A stretch of DNA of 64,000 nt from Blastomonas aquatica (GTDB lineage Bacteria; Pseudomonadota; Alphaproteobacteria; Sphingomonadales; Sphingomonadaceae). Both the position numbers and the translations under genes were made by a program. A model generated the notes under the pieces. The model was not told the origin of the DNA and ran no database searches. It saw only the letters and a program-made list of their open reading frames with translations. The stretch covers positions 124,001 through 188,000 of the forward strand of contig NZ_BMGD01000005.1 of assembly GCF_014639875.1 (NCBI RefSeq). The letters run 5' to 3'. Shown here one piece after another: positions 26,714 through 43,084 of this stretch; position 1 is the first letter of the stretch, and each line of letters begins with the position of its first letter.

Positions 26714-26787
26714 CCGATGATCCCCGTAATGGTAGCCCAGACGATCCCCGCAATCGGATAGCAGTGACCGCTGAAAAAACCATCTAA
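26710..26787 (+). other. 25-codon mini-ORF after the Imm11-like gene
   Basis: ATG 26710 overlaps the previous stop (ATGA) and opens 25 codons containing DDPRN twice (MTDDPRNGSPDDPRN) before a stop. It may be the start of a truncated second gene. The rest of the stretch to 26890 shows no gene. Confidence 0.25.
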
Positions 26788-26890
26788 GAGATGTTGATTT
26801 AAGGCATACAAGATGGCGGCTTTCCACGCCCCCCAGCTATCCAACGCCGATCTTGGATAGCCTGAAACCGCGGCCAACCAAGCCTCAACC

Positions 26891-27193
26891 CTACCCCTTC
26901 ACCCCCAAAACCGCATCCAGCAACCCCGGAAACCGCTTGTCCACCTCCTCGCGGCGCAGCGTGTTCATATGCTGCACGCCGGCAATCCGCGTATGCACCA
27001 GCCCCGCCGCGCGAAGCACGCGGAAGTGGTGGGACATGCTCGATTTGGGGCGGCCGCCGTCCAAAGCGGCGCAGCTGGCTTCGATTTCGCGGTCGAGCTG
27101 GCGGACGATGTCTAGCCGGACGGGATCGCTCAGCGCGTGCAGCGCGTGTTCGATGGTGACGGTGGCAAGGTCGGGATGCTGATAGGTGCGCAT
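26891..27193 (-). CDS. ArsR-family winged-helix transcriptional regulator
   Basis: A 100-residue ArsR/SmtB-type repressor. Seen: ALSDPVRLDIVRQLD (helix 1-2 signature), the recognition-helix region KSSMSHHFRVLRAAGLVHTR, and the wing around AGVQHMNTLRREEV. No CxC metal motif is present, so it is unlikely to sense metals; related members sense redox or small molecules. The start at 27193 (MRTYQHP) is preferred; an ATG at 27202 adds three residues. It is divergent from the OYE gene, which it probably regulates along with itself through the dyad in the 80-base gap. Confidence 0.88.
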   Translation of the reverse strand: MRTYQHPDLATVTIEHALHALSDPVRLDIVRQLDREIEASCAALDGGRPKSSMSHHFRVLRAAGLVHTRIAGVQHMNTLRREEVDKRFPGLLDAVLGVKG

Positions 27194-27221
27194 GGCACTC
27201 ATATAGCATGGCGGTCTTGTA

Positions 27222-27269
27222 AATCCTATAGTTCGATTATATACGTACTATCATAACAACTACAGGATT
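27222..27269. promoter_or_regulatory. Imperfect dyad operator between arsR and the OYE gene
   Basis: AATCCTATAGTT at 27222-27233 and AACTACAGGATT at 27258-27269 form an inverted repeat with 11 of 12 matches and a 24-base AT-rich spacer that includes TTATATA. The right arm ends four bases before the OYE ATG. It is a good candidate binding site for the adjacent ArsR-type repressor. Confidence 0.6.
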
Positions 27270-27273
27270 TCCC

Positions 27274-28377
27274 ATGACTGATAAGACTCCCGCGCTGTTC
27301 GAGCCGTACACGCTCAAGTCCGTCACTTTGCGCAACCGCATCGCGGTCTCGCCGATGTGCCAGTATTCCGCCGAAAACGGCGTGCCTAACGACTGGCACC
27401 GCTCGCACCTCGTCTCGCTGGCGCGCGGCGGCGCAGGACTGGTCGTTGCCGAAGCCTCGGGCGTGTCGCCCGAAGGCCGGATTACGCCTGGCTGCACGGG
27501 CCTTTGGAATGACGAACAGCGCGATGCGTTCGCGCCGATCGTCGCCGAGATCAAGGCGGCAGGCGCCGTCCCCGGCATCCAGATCGCGCATGCCGGGCGC
27601 AAGGCCAGCGCCAACAAGCCCTGGGAAGGTGACGATCACATTGCCGAAGGCGACGCGCGCGGTTGGGAAACCGTCTCGCCGTCTCCAATCGCGTTCGGCG
27701 GGGGCCTTAGCAAGGTGCCGCGCGAAATGACGCTGGCCGATATCGAGAAGGTCAAGGCCGACTATGTGTCTGCGGCGATCCGGGCGCGCGAGGCCGGGTT
27801 CGAATGGCTGATGCTGCACTTTGCCCATGGTTATCTGGCGCAGAGCTTCTTCTCCAAGCACTCCAACCAGCGCACGGACAATTATGGCGGCAGCTTCGAG
27901 AACCGCTCGCGCTTCCTGCTCGAGACATTGGAAGCCGTGCGCGCTGTGTGGCCCGCCGAGCTGCCGCTGTCGGCGCGCTTCGGCGTGATCGAGTTTGACG
28001 GTAATGACGAAGAAACGCTTGCCGAGTCGATCGAGCTGATCAAGCTGATGAAGGCGCGCGGGCTGGACTTCATCGATGTCAGCATCGTTTTCTCGACGCC
28101 CGACGCCAATATCCCCTGGGGTCCGGCGTTCATGGCGCCGATTGCCGAGCGGGTGCGCAGCGAGACCGGGCTGCCTGCCGCGACCAGCTGGTATATCGGC
28201 ACCTCGGAAAACGCCAACCGTATGGTCGAGACCGGCCAGGTCGATCTGGTAATGATGGGACGGCCTATGCTCGAGAACCCGCATTGGCCGTATCAGGCGG
28301 CAAAGGAACTGGGCAAGGACAAGCCCAGCTGGACGCTGCCTGCGCCTTATGCGCACTGGCTCGAGCGGTATCGCTGA
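27274..28377 (+). CDS. NADH:flavin oxidoreductase, Old Yellow Enzyme family (YqjM/XenA-like)
   Basis: A 367-residue FMN-dependent ene-reductase that reduces activated C=C bonds of enals, enones and nitro compounds. Seen: LRNRIAVSPMCQYSA with the Cys that marks the YqjM/thermophilic-like subclass, GIQIAHAGRKAS, the active-site pair in LHFAHGYLAQSF (substrate His residues, usually HxxH), RTDNYGGSFENRSRF, and LVMMGRPML. All core motifs are intact. Controlled, by inference, by the divergent ArsR-type gene; the 1.1 kb transcript ends at the terminator at 28403. Confidence 0.94.
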   Translation: MTDKTPALFEPYTLKSVTLRNRIAVSPMCQYSAENGVPNDWHRSHLVSLARGGAGLVVAEASGVSPEGRITPGCTGLWNDEQRDAFAPIVAEIKAAGAVPGIQIAHAGRKASANKPWEGDDHIAEGDARGWETVSPSPIAFGGGLSKVPREMTLADIEKVKADYVSAAIRAREAGFEWLMLHFAHGYLAQSFFSKHSNQRTDNYGGSFENRSRFLLETLEAVRAVWPAELPLSARFGVIEFDGNDEETLAESIELIKLMKARGLDFIDVSIVFSTPDANIPWGPAFMAPIAERVRSETGLPAATSWYIGTSENANRMVETGQVDLVMMGRPMLENPHWPYQAAKELGKDKPSWTLPAPYAHWLERYR

Positions 28378-28402
28378 GCCCGATTGCGACTGACGTGACA
28401 AG

Positions 28403-28437
28403 GAAGGCGGGGATTGCTCCCCGCCTTCTGTCGTTTC
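28403..28437 (+). terminator. Terminator after the OYE gene
   Basis: An 11-bp perfect stem, GAAGGCGGGGA/TCCCCGCCTTC with loop TTGC, at 28403-28428, followed by TGTCGTTTCG. It lies 26 bases after the stop; it may also stop the convergent gene at 28481. Confidence 0.7.
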
Positions 28438-28480
28438 GTGTCCTCCCAATAGGGGTTTGGCCAATCAGGGGTTGGCGGTA

Positions 28481-29557
28481 TCAGGCCGCGCTCTGCATCG
28501 GATAGCTGGTGCGCAGCAGCCAGATCGCGCGACGCTTGCGGTTGGCGCGCGTCTTGAACGGATTGTCGCGGCTGGGCTTCTGCGCAATCATCTCCTCGAT
28601 GCGACGCTCGTCCGCATTCAGGTCAGCATTCAGGTGGTGACGCGGCTCTGCCGGGGTGTTGCGCGATGCGGGACGCGGTGCTGCCATCGGAGCCACCGCA
28701 GACGTCTGCATGGCCGGCTGATCGAGGCGGGCAGTCGAAGGCGCGGGCACCGGCGTGGTCACGGTTGTGCTCTGCGCGCGATCATGCGGACCTGCGAGGC
28801 GTCCATCGGGCGCTGCTGCCAGCGGGGCACTGTTTGTCACCCGTGCGCTCTTGCGGGTACGGGTTTTGCGCAATGCGATCGCGCCGCCACCGATTCCCAG
28901 CAACGCCAGCAATCCTGCCAGATAGCCCCAGATATCGCCGCGGCCCGATTCGGTGTCGCTGATCGTCGCATCCGGCTGCACTCCCGTTTCGACCGGTGCT
29001 GATGCGGCCGGGGCCATCGGGATGATATCTACCCCTTGCTCGGGCAGAGTGGCCAGCAGCTCAGGGGCGGAGCCGGTGCCGGGCTGCACACTGTCGGTCG
29101 GTTGGGCAGCAGCGGGAGACGTCGCTGCGCGGGTCTGCTCGCGCTCGGTGGGGGCGGCGCGCGCCGCTGTAGACGGGCGCTCGGTCGCATCCGCCGGGAG
29201 TGCTGCCGACGTTGTAAGCGAATCATCTGCCAGCGGGGGCGCAATGGGGATCGCCATCGGCATCGGCTCGCCTGGAAGAGAGGTAGAAGGGGCTGGTCCG
29301 CTCGGCGCTGGTCCGCTTGCTGTGGGCGGGGCAGTTTCGGGAACTGCAGGGTTGGCTGGTTGCGCGGTAGGCACCTGGATTTCGGGCGTCATCGTGGGAT
29401 TAAACGCGTTAGGGCCTGCCGGCTGCATTGCCCCAGGCGGCGGCATCACTGGCGCGACGCCCGGAATGTCCTGCGCCAGAAGCGGGGTTGCGGTCAGGGC
29501 AAGAACGGCGGCAATCGCGGCCCTTGCCGGGCGAATGGGGTGCGATGTGTGTGTCAT
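28481..29557 (-). CDS. Pro/Ala-rich exported membrane protein, hypothetical
   Basis: A 358-residue protein I do not recognise. It has an N-terminal signal (AAIAAVLALTATPLLAQ), a long low-complexity Pro/Ala/Thr region (about 28-205), one membrane helix (WGYLAGLLALLGIGGGAIAL, about 213-232) followed by basic residues, and a polar C-terminal part ending with a conserved-looking segment, NADERRIEEMIAQKPSRDNP then RRAIWLLRTS. The layout suggests an envelope protein with an extended periplasmic stalk and a cytoplasmic tail. Convergent with the OYE gene; the upstream 150 bases hold its promoter but no further gene is seen there. Confidence 0.75.
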   Translation of the reverse strand: MTHTSHPIRPARAAIAAVLALTATPLLAQDIPGVAPVMPPPGAMQPAGPNAFNPTMTPEIQVPTAQPANPAVPETAPPTASGPAPSGPAPSTSLPGEPMPMAIPIAPPLADDSLTTSAALPADATERPSTAARAAPTEREQTRAATSPAAAQPTDSVQPGTGSAPELLATLPEQGVDIIPMAPAASAPVETGVQPDATISDTESGRGDIWGYLAGLLALLGIGGGAIALRKTRTRKSARVTNSAPLAAAPDGRLAGPHDRAQSTTVTTPVPAPSTARLDQPAMQTSAVAPMAAPRPASRNTPAEPRHHLNADLNADERRIEEMIAQKPSRDNPFKTRANRKRRAIWLLRTSYPMQSAA

Positions 29558-29709
29558 AGTAAGTCACCAAACGCTCAAGCACGGCAAAAACGTTCACGCC
29601 TGATCGTCGGATAACCGTTGAAGCGAGCCACCGGATCGGCCAGATGCCCAACTAGGTCTGGATACCATACCTAAATCCGTGGCTTTGGTGTCGTCGAAGG
29701 GGTCATCGA

Positions 29710-30309
29710 ATGCGCAATCTCACCCTCGTGCTTGCCCTGATGGTGTTGATGCTTGGCGCAGCCAGCATGTGGCTCCAGGGGCCGTTGCCGTTCGACATCG
29801 AGATCACGAAAGCGCTGCAAGCGTTCATTCCGGCAGGCTCGGCGTGGATCGATTACCTCTCGATAACCGCCGGCTGGCCCGGAATCATCGTCAGCGGCTT
29901 GGTGGTGGCAGTGTTTGCAGCCTCGCTGGCCGGGTTGCGCGGGGCGGCAGCGGCGCTGGTCGGCATGGTGCTGGCGATGGCGATGGAGCGCGGGCTGCGG
30001 ATGTTCGTGCTCGTCCCGCGTCCGTCATCCGAACTGGTCGATGTCGCCAAACTGTCTGCAAGCTCAGGCTTGCCATCGACCTTCGCGATGTTCTTTGGCG
30101 CGGCGTGCGGCGCGCTGATCGCGCTCGCCTGGGGCAAGCGCGGGTGCGAGGCGGTTCTGGTGCGCTCTGGGGCGGCTTCGCTGCTGGTGATCGGGTGCGC
30201 AGGTCGGATCGCTGCCGGGGGGCACTGGACCAGCCAGGTGCTGCCCAGTGCCGCGGCGGGCGTTCTCGCCAGCCTGCTGGCACTGCGCCTGTTCGGGCTG
30301 AGGCGCTGA
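29710..30309 (+). CDS. PAP2-like membrane phosphatase with altered motif 2
   Basis: A 199-residue protein with about five membrane helices. Motif 1 is RMFVLVPRP (Arg in place of the usual Lys, RP kept), motif 3 is RIAAGGHWTSQVL (Arg and nucleophile His kept), but motif 2, usually PSGH, reads LPSTFAM, so the second catalytic His is replaced by Phe. It would act on undecaprenyl or phosphatidic acid phosphates in the inner membrane if active. The missing His makes activity doubtful. The following gene is convergent, five bases away. Confidence 0.78.
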   Translation: MRNLTLVLALMVLMLGAASMWLQGPLPFDIEITKALQAFIPAGSAWIDYLSITAGWPGIIVSGLVVAVFAASLAGLRGAAAALVGMVLAMAMERGLRMFVLVPRPSSELVDVAKLSASSGLPSTFAMFFGAACGALIALAWGKRGCEAVLVRSGAASLLVIGCAGRIAAGGHWTSQVLPSAAAGVLASLLALRLFGLRR

Positions 30310-30313
30310 TCGC

Positions 30314-30961
30314 TTAATCGAGCAACGCAAACCGCGGCAGGCAGGCAAGCAGCGCGAGGGCCAGCCCGGCACCCGATGCGATCCACAAGGCCAGCAGTGC
30401 CATATCGAGATAGGCCACCACGCCCAGCCCTGCGCCACCGACCAGCCCGGACCATAACAGCAGATGCGGGACCCAGGTCCAGCGCTGACCGGCGTGATGG
30501 ATCCGCGCGAGCGATTGCCCCAGCTTGACCAGCGTTCCGGTCATATAGGTGAGGCCAATGCTGACCTGCCCCTCTCGCTGGAACACGGTGTTTTCCATTC
30601 CCATCGCCAGCAGCGTGCAGCCGACTGCCGCCGTGCCCATTCCCGCCATGGCGAGGCCTGCCGCCATGGCGAGCAGCAGCGCAACTCCGGTTATGGTCAG
30701 CGGCAGGCGATAGCGGGTGGGGCACATATGTCCCACCAGCGACCCCAGCACCACGCCCGCGACGAAGGTTGCGATCATCGCTGCGGCGATTCCCGCGATC
30801 CGGCCATCGGTGAACAGACCCACCGCCATGCGGGTCGAGTTGCCGGTCATGAATGCGGTAAAGAAGCCGCCGGTATACAGAAAGCCGATCGCATCGACGA
30901 AGCCTGCCAGCGCGGCCAATGCCATCGCGAGATACCAGTGATGGCGCTGATAGCGGGTCAT
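30314..30961 (-). CDS. DUF1275 (YoaK) family membrane protein
   Basis: A 215-residue integral membrane protein with about six helices. Seen: LAGFVDAIGFL and FTAFMTGNSTRM near the N-terminus (family signature GxxDAxxFL and FxxxMTGN), GMENTVFQREG and IGLTYMTGTLVKLG in the second half. DUF1275 proteins are widespread with no assigned role; a transport function is guessed from topology. It is divergent from rpoB, with about 290 bases between them. Confidence 0.86.
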   Translation of the reverse strand: MTRYQRHHWYLAMALAALAGFVDAIGFLYTGGFFTAFMTGNSTRMAVGLFTDGRIAGIAAAMIATFVAGVVLGSLVGHMCPTRYRLPLTITGVALLLAMAAGLAMAGMGTAAVGCTLLAMGMENTVFQREGQVSIGLTYMTGTLVKLGQSLARIHHAGQRWTWVPHLLLWSGLVGGAGLGVVAYLDMALLALWIASGAGLALALLACLPRFALLD

Positions 30962-31027
30962 TGCGTGGTGCTATATGCGGTGCACGCGGTTTGCGCCAGC
31001 GTGACGCGGATATGCGCTTGGGGCCGT

Positions 31028-31056
31028 TTGACAAGTCCAACACCAAGGCCTATATC
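31028..31056 (+). promoter_or_regulatory. rpoB: Sigma70-like promoter upstream of rpoB
   Basis: A perfect -35 TTGACA at 31028-31033, a 17-base spacer and TATATC at 31051-31056 as -10. It lies about 195 bases before the rpoB start, leaving a leader of some 185 bases; such a leader may carry additional control but no clear attenuator is seen. Confidence 0.6.
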
Positions 31057-31251
31057 GCTCTCCAACACCGGACGTCTCGAGACATGACAGGTTTGCGCGG
31101 ACCTGCCCACCGAATGAGATATCAGGCATCAATTTAACGCGATAGGCTGCAGTTCATGGGTATCCATGGGCTCGCGGCCTTTTGGCGTCTCTGACGCCGC
31201 GAATCGATAGATACAGATACCGACTTGCACGAAAAAGGCGAAGACAAAGCT

Positions 31252-35418
<4,167 letters not shown>

Positions 35419-35423
35419 GACAT

Positions 35424-35521
35424 GCTCCCCTCCCCTTCAGGGGAGGGGCCGGGGGTGGGGCAGTAATGTGCCCCGCCCAAATTCCCCACCCCAACCCCTC
35501 CCCTAAAGGTGAGGGGCTCGG
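35424..35521. repeat. Palindromic repeat pair in the rpoB-rpoC gap
   Basis: Two facing arms fill the 115-base gap: 35424-35470 (hairpin CCCCTCCCCTTCAGGGGAGGGG then a G-rich run with GGGGTGGGG) and 35484-35521 (CCCCACCCC then hairpin with CCCTCCCC and GGTGAGGGG). Related in style to the repeats near 25521 and 48263. Each arm can fold alone, or the two can pair with each other, directly ahead of rpoC. Confidence 0.8.
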
Positions 35522-35533
35522 AAGGCGAAAAAA

Positions 35534-39745
<4,212 letters not shown>

Positions 39746-39758
39746 GGGCCGTCTCAAT

Positions 39759-39800
39759 AAGTGGGTGCTCCCCGGCGCAGGCCGGGGAGCACCCACTTTT
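39759..39800 (+). terminator. Perfect 18-bp hairpin terminator after rpoC
   Basis: Arms at 39759-39776 and 3981-type positions 39781-39798 pair perfectly over 18 bases with a GCAG loop, followed by TTTT. It starts 14 bases after the rpoC stop. Confidence 0.85.
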
Positions 39801-39804
39801 GCAA

Positions 39805-39850
39805 ACACAAGAAACCCCGCCGGAAGCGATTCCGGCGGGGTTTCTTGTGT
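39805..39850. terminator. Second perfect hairpin (21 bp), tandem to the rpoC terminator
   Basis: Arms at 39805-39825 and 39830-39850 pair perfectly over 21 bases around a GCGA tetraloop, with the stem end rich in A on one side and T on the other, so it can terminate both strands: rpoC from the left and the short gene at 39906 from the right. Confidence 0.8.
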
Positions 39851-39905
39851 ACGGTCAGGCCGACTTGGCAGCGCTCATCGACCGAGCGCGATCGTCAGCT
39901 TGGGC

Positions 39906-39986
39906 TCAGAGAATGCCGAAGACGAGGAGTGCAATGATCAGCAGTCCAGGGACGCCCAACAGCCACAAAATGATGCCTTTTCCCAT
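39906..39986 (-). CDS. 26-residue hydrophobic protein
   Basis: A very short ORF encoding MGKGIILWLLGVPGLLIIAL followed by six residues; nearly the whole chain forms one membrane helix. The ATG at 39986 has AAGGA eight bases upstream, which together with the clean helix argues for a real product. Short MGKG-type single-helix proteins occur elsewhere in proteobacteria without known role. The bidirectional hairpin at 39805 lies about 55 bases downstream. The 193 bases upstream of it, to the DsrE-like gene, contain no other gene that I can see. Confidence 0.5.
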   Translation of the reverse strand: MGKGIILWLLGVPGLLIIALLVFGIL

Positions 39987-40179
39987 GATGATTCCTTCTT
40001 TGAAATGCGTCGGCGACCGGCGGGATCGAAGGCCAGCCTGGCACGAACGCGGTTAAGCCTGTCTCGGCAAGAACAGCGCGCATGCCTGCGGTTGCGGTGC
40101 TGCGGTGCTTGATCACTTTACGGTCGCAGCGCAGAATGGTTCCCTGCGAACATCGCCCCGCTTGGTCGCGCAGCCACGC

Positions 40180-40752
40180 TCAGAAAGGATTGAGCGTATA
40201 TCCTCGCTGCTGGAGCAGCGCGTGCGCGGTCATCGCCGACAGCGACATCTTTACCCCCGGCGCCAGATCGGCGCGGGTGATGCCCTGGCCCGCAGCGCTC
40301 TGCCCGCACAGATGGATTTCGGCGCCGTTCTCGATCAGCGCGGCAATTGCTGCAAGGTTGGCGTTGCTCGCGCCGCCGTGCTTCTGGTTGTAGGCCGCCG
40401 CATTGGTCAGGTCGAACGATGCGGGGCCATGGACCACCACCGCGACCCGCACCGCTTCGCGCGGCACTCCGGCTTCGGCGTGCATGTTGATGAACCGCGC
40501 GGCGCTCTCGAGCGTGCGGTTGATCGCGCCGGGCTTGGCGGCTTCGCCCACATCGAAGGCGACGCTGAACGTCGCATCTGCAGGCAGCGGCTCGTGGCCT
40601 TCTACCATCGCCACAGGGCCGAAGTCGCTGATCACGGTTCCCGCGTGAAAGCCCGGGCGGGGCGCGTCCTGCGCCTGGGCCAGGGTGACGCCCATGCTCA
40701 ACGCCGCAGCCATTGCCGACAATCCGATACGAAATGACTTTAGACGCAACAT
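40180..40752 (-). CDS. Exported DsrE-family protein
   Basis: A 190-residue DsrE/DsrF-like alpha-beta protein with a signal peptide (SAMAAALSMGVTLAQAQ), so it is likely periplasmic. Seen: VAVVVHGPASFDLTNAAAYN, the NLAAIAALIENGAEIHLCGQSA region with the single Cys in the position often used in DsrE-like sulfur-relay proteins, and a C-terminal SAMTAHALLQQRGYTL. Function is unknown; sulfur carrier or redox roles are suggested for the family. It shares the strand with the DUF1570-like gene upstream, 29 bases away, and may be co-transcribed with it. Confidence 0.82.
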   Translation of the reverse strand: MLRLKSFRIGLSAMAAALSMGVTLAQAQDAPRPGFHAGTVISDFGPVAMVEGHEPLPADATFSVAFDVGEAAKPGAINRTLESAARFINMHAEAGVPREAVRVAVVVHGPASFDLTNAAAYNQKHGGASNANLAAIAALIENGAEIHLCGQSAAGQGITRADLAPGVKMSLSAMTAHALLQQRGYTLNPF

Positions 40753-40781
40753 GCGACTCTCCTTCTGATTGGCGAAGGCTA

Positions 40782-42341
40782 TCAGTTTGCGGCGTCGGTT
40801 GCATCCTCCAGCGGAGCGGGCGAGGGATCGCCCTCGAGCATCTTGCGTGCGAAGTCGGCAAGACCGGTGTCGTGGGGATGGTTGAGCAAAGGCCCGAGGA
40901 TCTTGCGCGCCATTTCCTTGTCGCCCATGCGGATATGGTAATGCGCGAGCGTCATCCGAAGCCCGGTATCATAAGGCGCCAACATCAGCGCCTTTTGCAG
41001 CCCTTGCACCGCGATCTCGGGCGGCTGTTTGTTTTCGGCAGCGTAGGTCCGGTAGTAGAAGCTCAATGGGATCGGGTTATCGTTCTCGACCTTGTTGGCG
41101 GCGCCCACAGCGGCGCGGACCTTGGGCCACAGACTGTCGCTGCTGTCATCCTCGGCCTGTCGAAACAGCACGTACATCTTCTGAATCAGTGCATTGATCG
41201 CCCTCGGGTCGCGCGCCAAGGCGCGGTCCGCTGCGGCCAGCGCTGCGGCGTCGTTTCCGGCGTCGAACTCGGCTTCGGCCAGCGCCGTCTGAACGAACGG
41301 ATCATCGGGATATTTCGCCGCAATCTCGCGCGCCGTCTCGGCTACGACCACGGCCTGGTCCTCATCCACACCACGCTTCGATCGCATCATCACGGGCAGC
41401 ATCGCGGCCTCTGCCGCACGCAACGGACGCACGCCGATCTCGGTGGTTTTGATGCGGTTGGCGCCCAGGTTGAGATAGCTCATCCTGCGCGACATCATAT
41501 AGCGCTCGAGCTCCTTGTTGAGGCCAGCCAGATCGCCGAACGCGCTCGCTGCGGCGGCATCCTCGCCCTCGCCGTTGTTCAGTCGGCCGAGATAGTCGTT
41601 GAGCTGGCCAGGGCGTTTGCCCGACAGCATCAGGTAATGAAACAGCAGCCAGCTGCGCCCGTAAAATGCGTCATAGCGCTTGGACGCATTATCGCGGTAT
41701 TTGCGGGTGCTCAGCAGCATCTCGAGCGGAACATCCTGCGCATAGAACAATTCGGCTGCGCGGTGGGTCGCAGGCAGACCCAGGCCGACCGACCCGTCCT
41801 TCTCGAACTTGGCGGTGGAGTAGAATTCGGCAAAGCCCTCGGTGAACCACAAGGGTGCCGATCCGGAAAACACGCTGTACATGAAATGATGGGCATATTC
41901 ATGGAGCAGAACCTGCTCGCCCTGGCTCACGCGGTCGCTCTGGGTTGAGCCATCGACACGGGGGACAAAGGCCACCGATCCACCGGCGCGAGACTGATAG
42001 AAGCCCTGGATGTAGCGGTTGCCAGTGCCCAGCAGCTTGCGCACCTGTGCCGCATCGCGCACCACGAACACCGTCAGCCGGTTGGACGGCGATGTCGGCT
42101 CGTCAGGTATCTTGTAAAGCGCAAGCATCGCCGAGCGATAGCGCTCGAGCATGTCGGTGAAGGCATGCACCTGCTTTTCGCCCTGATCGGCATAGACCAG
42201 GAAATTGGGACTCGAGGCTTCGTGCCATTCGGCGAGCGCAGCGCTCGGCAGGGCCACGGTTGCTGTCAGCACTGCCATCAGCCCCGACCTCAACCCCAAG
42301 GTCAGCCCCGACGTTCCCATGCGCCGACCCATCCACCTCAT
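40782..42341 (-). CDS. DUF1570-like exported peptidase with TPR repeats
   Basis: A 519-residue exported protein. After a signal peptide (VLTATVALPSAALA) comes a gluzincin-type domain with zinc motif HEYAHHFMY (HExxH) and WFTEGFAEFYS supplying the downstream Glu, the pattern of DUF1570/peptidase-MA-like proteins. The C-terminal half (about 330-510) is helical and TPR-like, with ALAEAEFDAGNDAAALAAADRAL. It probably works in the periplasm; substrate unknown. The start at 42341 (MRWMGRRMG) is chosen; a TTG at 42368 is open. Immediately upstream is a strong hairpin. Confidence 0.8.
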   Translation of the reverse strand: MRWMGRRMGTSGLTLGLRSGLMAVLTATVALPSAALAEWHEASSPNFLVYADQGEKQVHAFTDMLERYRSAMLALYKIPDEPTSPSNRLTVFVVRDAAQVRKLLGTGNRYIQGFYQSRAGGSVAFVPRVDGSTQSDRVSQGEQVLLHEYAHHFMYSVFSGSAPLWFTEGFAEFYSTAKFEKDGSVGLGLPATHRAAELFYAQDVPLEMLLSTRKYRDNASKRYDAFYGRSWLLFHYLMLSGKRPGQLNDYLGRLNNGEGEDAAAASAFGDLAGLNKELERYMMSRRMSYLNLGANRIKTTEIGVRPLRAAEAAMLPVMMRSKRGVDEDQAVVVAETAREIAAKYPDDPFVQTALAEAEFDAGNDAAALAAADRALARDPRAINALIQKMYVLFRQAEDDSSDSLWPKVRAAVGAANKVENDNPIPLSFYYRTYAAENKQPPEIAVQGLQKALMLAPYDTGLRMTLAHYHIRMGDKEMARKILGPLLNHPHDTGLADFARKMLEGDPSPAPLEDATDAAN

Positions 42342-42386
42342 ATCGCCCGCTCCCCGTTTCAGGCGCAACGCTAGAGCGCACGCATA

Positions 42387-42421
42387 CCGCCCGCAACCCC
42401 TATAAACGGGGGTGCGGGCGG
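42387..42421. terminator. Strong GC hairpin after the second wrbA
   Basis: Arms CCGCCCGCAACCCC (42387-42400) and a complementary GGGG...TGCGGGCGG (42408-42421) pair with one mismatch. There is no T-run on the minus strand, so it is a weaker terminator candidate for wrbA. Confidence 0.5.
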
Positions 42422-42449
42422 CGTTTCCTGGGAGGGAGAGCGCGAAAGG

Positions 42450-43049
42450 TTAGGCGACCAGCTTGGCTGCGGTGCGGGCGACCTTGGCTCCCAAATAGCG
42501 TGCGCCGTCGAGATCAATCGTGTGCGGCTGGCGCGATCCGTCGCCACCTGCGATCGTGCTGGCACCATAAGGCGATCCGCCTGCGACCTCGTCGTTGCTC
42601 AGCTGGCCCTGAAAGCCATAATCGAGCCCGACAATGGTCAGGCCATGGTGTAGCAGGTTGGTGAGGATCGAGAACTGGGTGGTCTCCTGTCCGCCATGCT
42701 GGCTCGCGGTGGCGGTGAATGACGCGCCGACCTTGCCCACCAGAGCGCCCCTCGCCCACAGACCACCGGTGCGGTCCCAGAAGGTGGCCATCTGGCTGGA
42801 CATGCGGCCAAATCGGGTGCCGGTACCGACGATGATCGCGTCGTAATCGGCCATCTCTTCAGGCGTTGCGATCTCGGCTGCCTGGTCGAGCTTGAAATGG
42901 CTCGACTTGGCCAGATCGTCGGGCACGGTTTCGGGAACACGCTTGATCGTGACATCGGCGCCTTCGCCGCGCGCGCCTTCGGCAACCGCCTCGGCCATCG
43001 TCTCGATATGACCGTAGGAAGAATAATAAAGTACTAGAACTTTTGCCAT
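42450..43049 (-). CDS. wrbA: NAD(P)H:quinone oxidoreductase WrbA (second copy)
   Basis: A 199-residue flavodoxin-fold quinone reductase, clearly paralogous to the one at 897. Seen: [35 protein letters not shown] in part ([15 protein letters not shown]), [11 protein letters not shown], and [19 protein letters not shown]. It detoxifies quinones by two-electron reduction. It follows the pirin gene on the same strand with a 93-base gap that contains two hairpins, so it may be partly uncoupled from it. The divergent LysR gene upstream of pirin probably controls this quinone/oxidative-stress set. Confidence 0.93.
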   Translation of the reverse strand: MAKVLVLYYSSYGHIETMAEAVAEGARGEGADVTIKRVPETVPDDLAKSSHFKLDQAAEIATPEEMADYDAIIVGTGTRFGRMSSQMATFWDRTGGLWARGALVGKVGASFTATASQHGGQETTQFSILTNLLHHGLTIVGLDYGFQGQLSNDEVAGGSPYGASTIAGGDGSRQPHTIDLDGARYLGAKVARTAAKLVA

Positions 43050-43084
43050 GAGAGATCTCCTTCGACAGAAAGGTTGAAAAGGGG

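Noticed and set aside
26608-26877. 89-codon minus-strand frame with hydrophobic stretches
   Set aside because: It overlaps the end of the Imm11-like gene, has no ribosome site and its hydrophobic residues come from the opposite strand of acidic codons.
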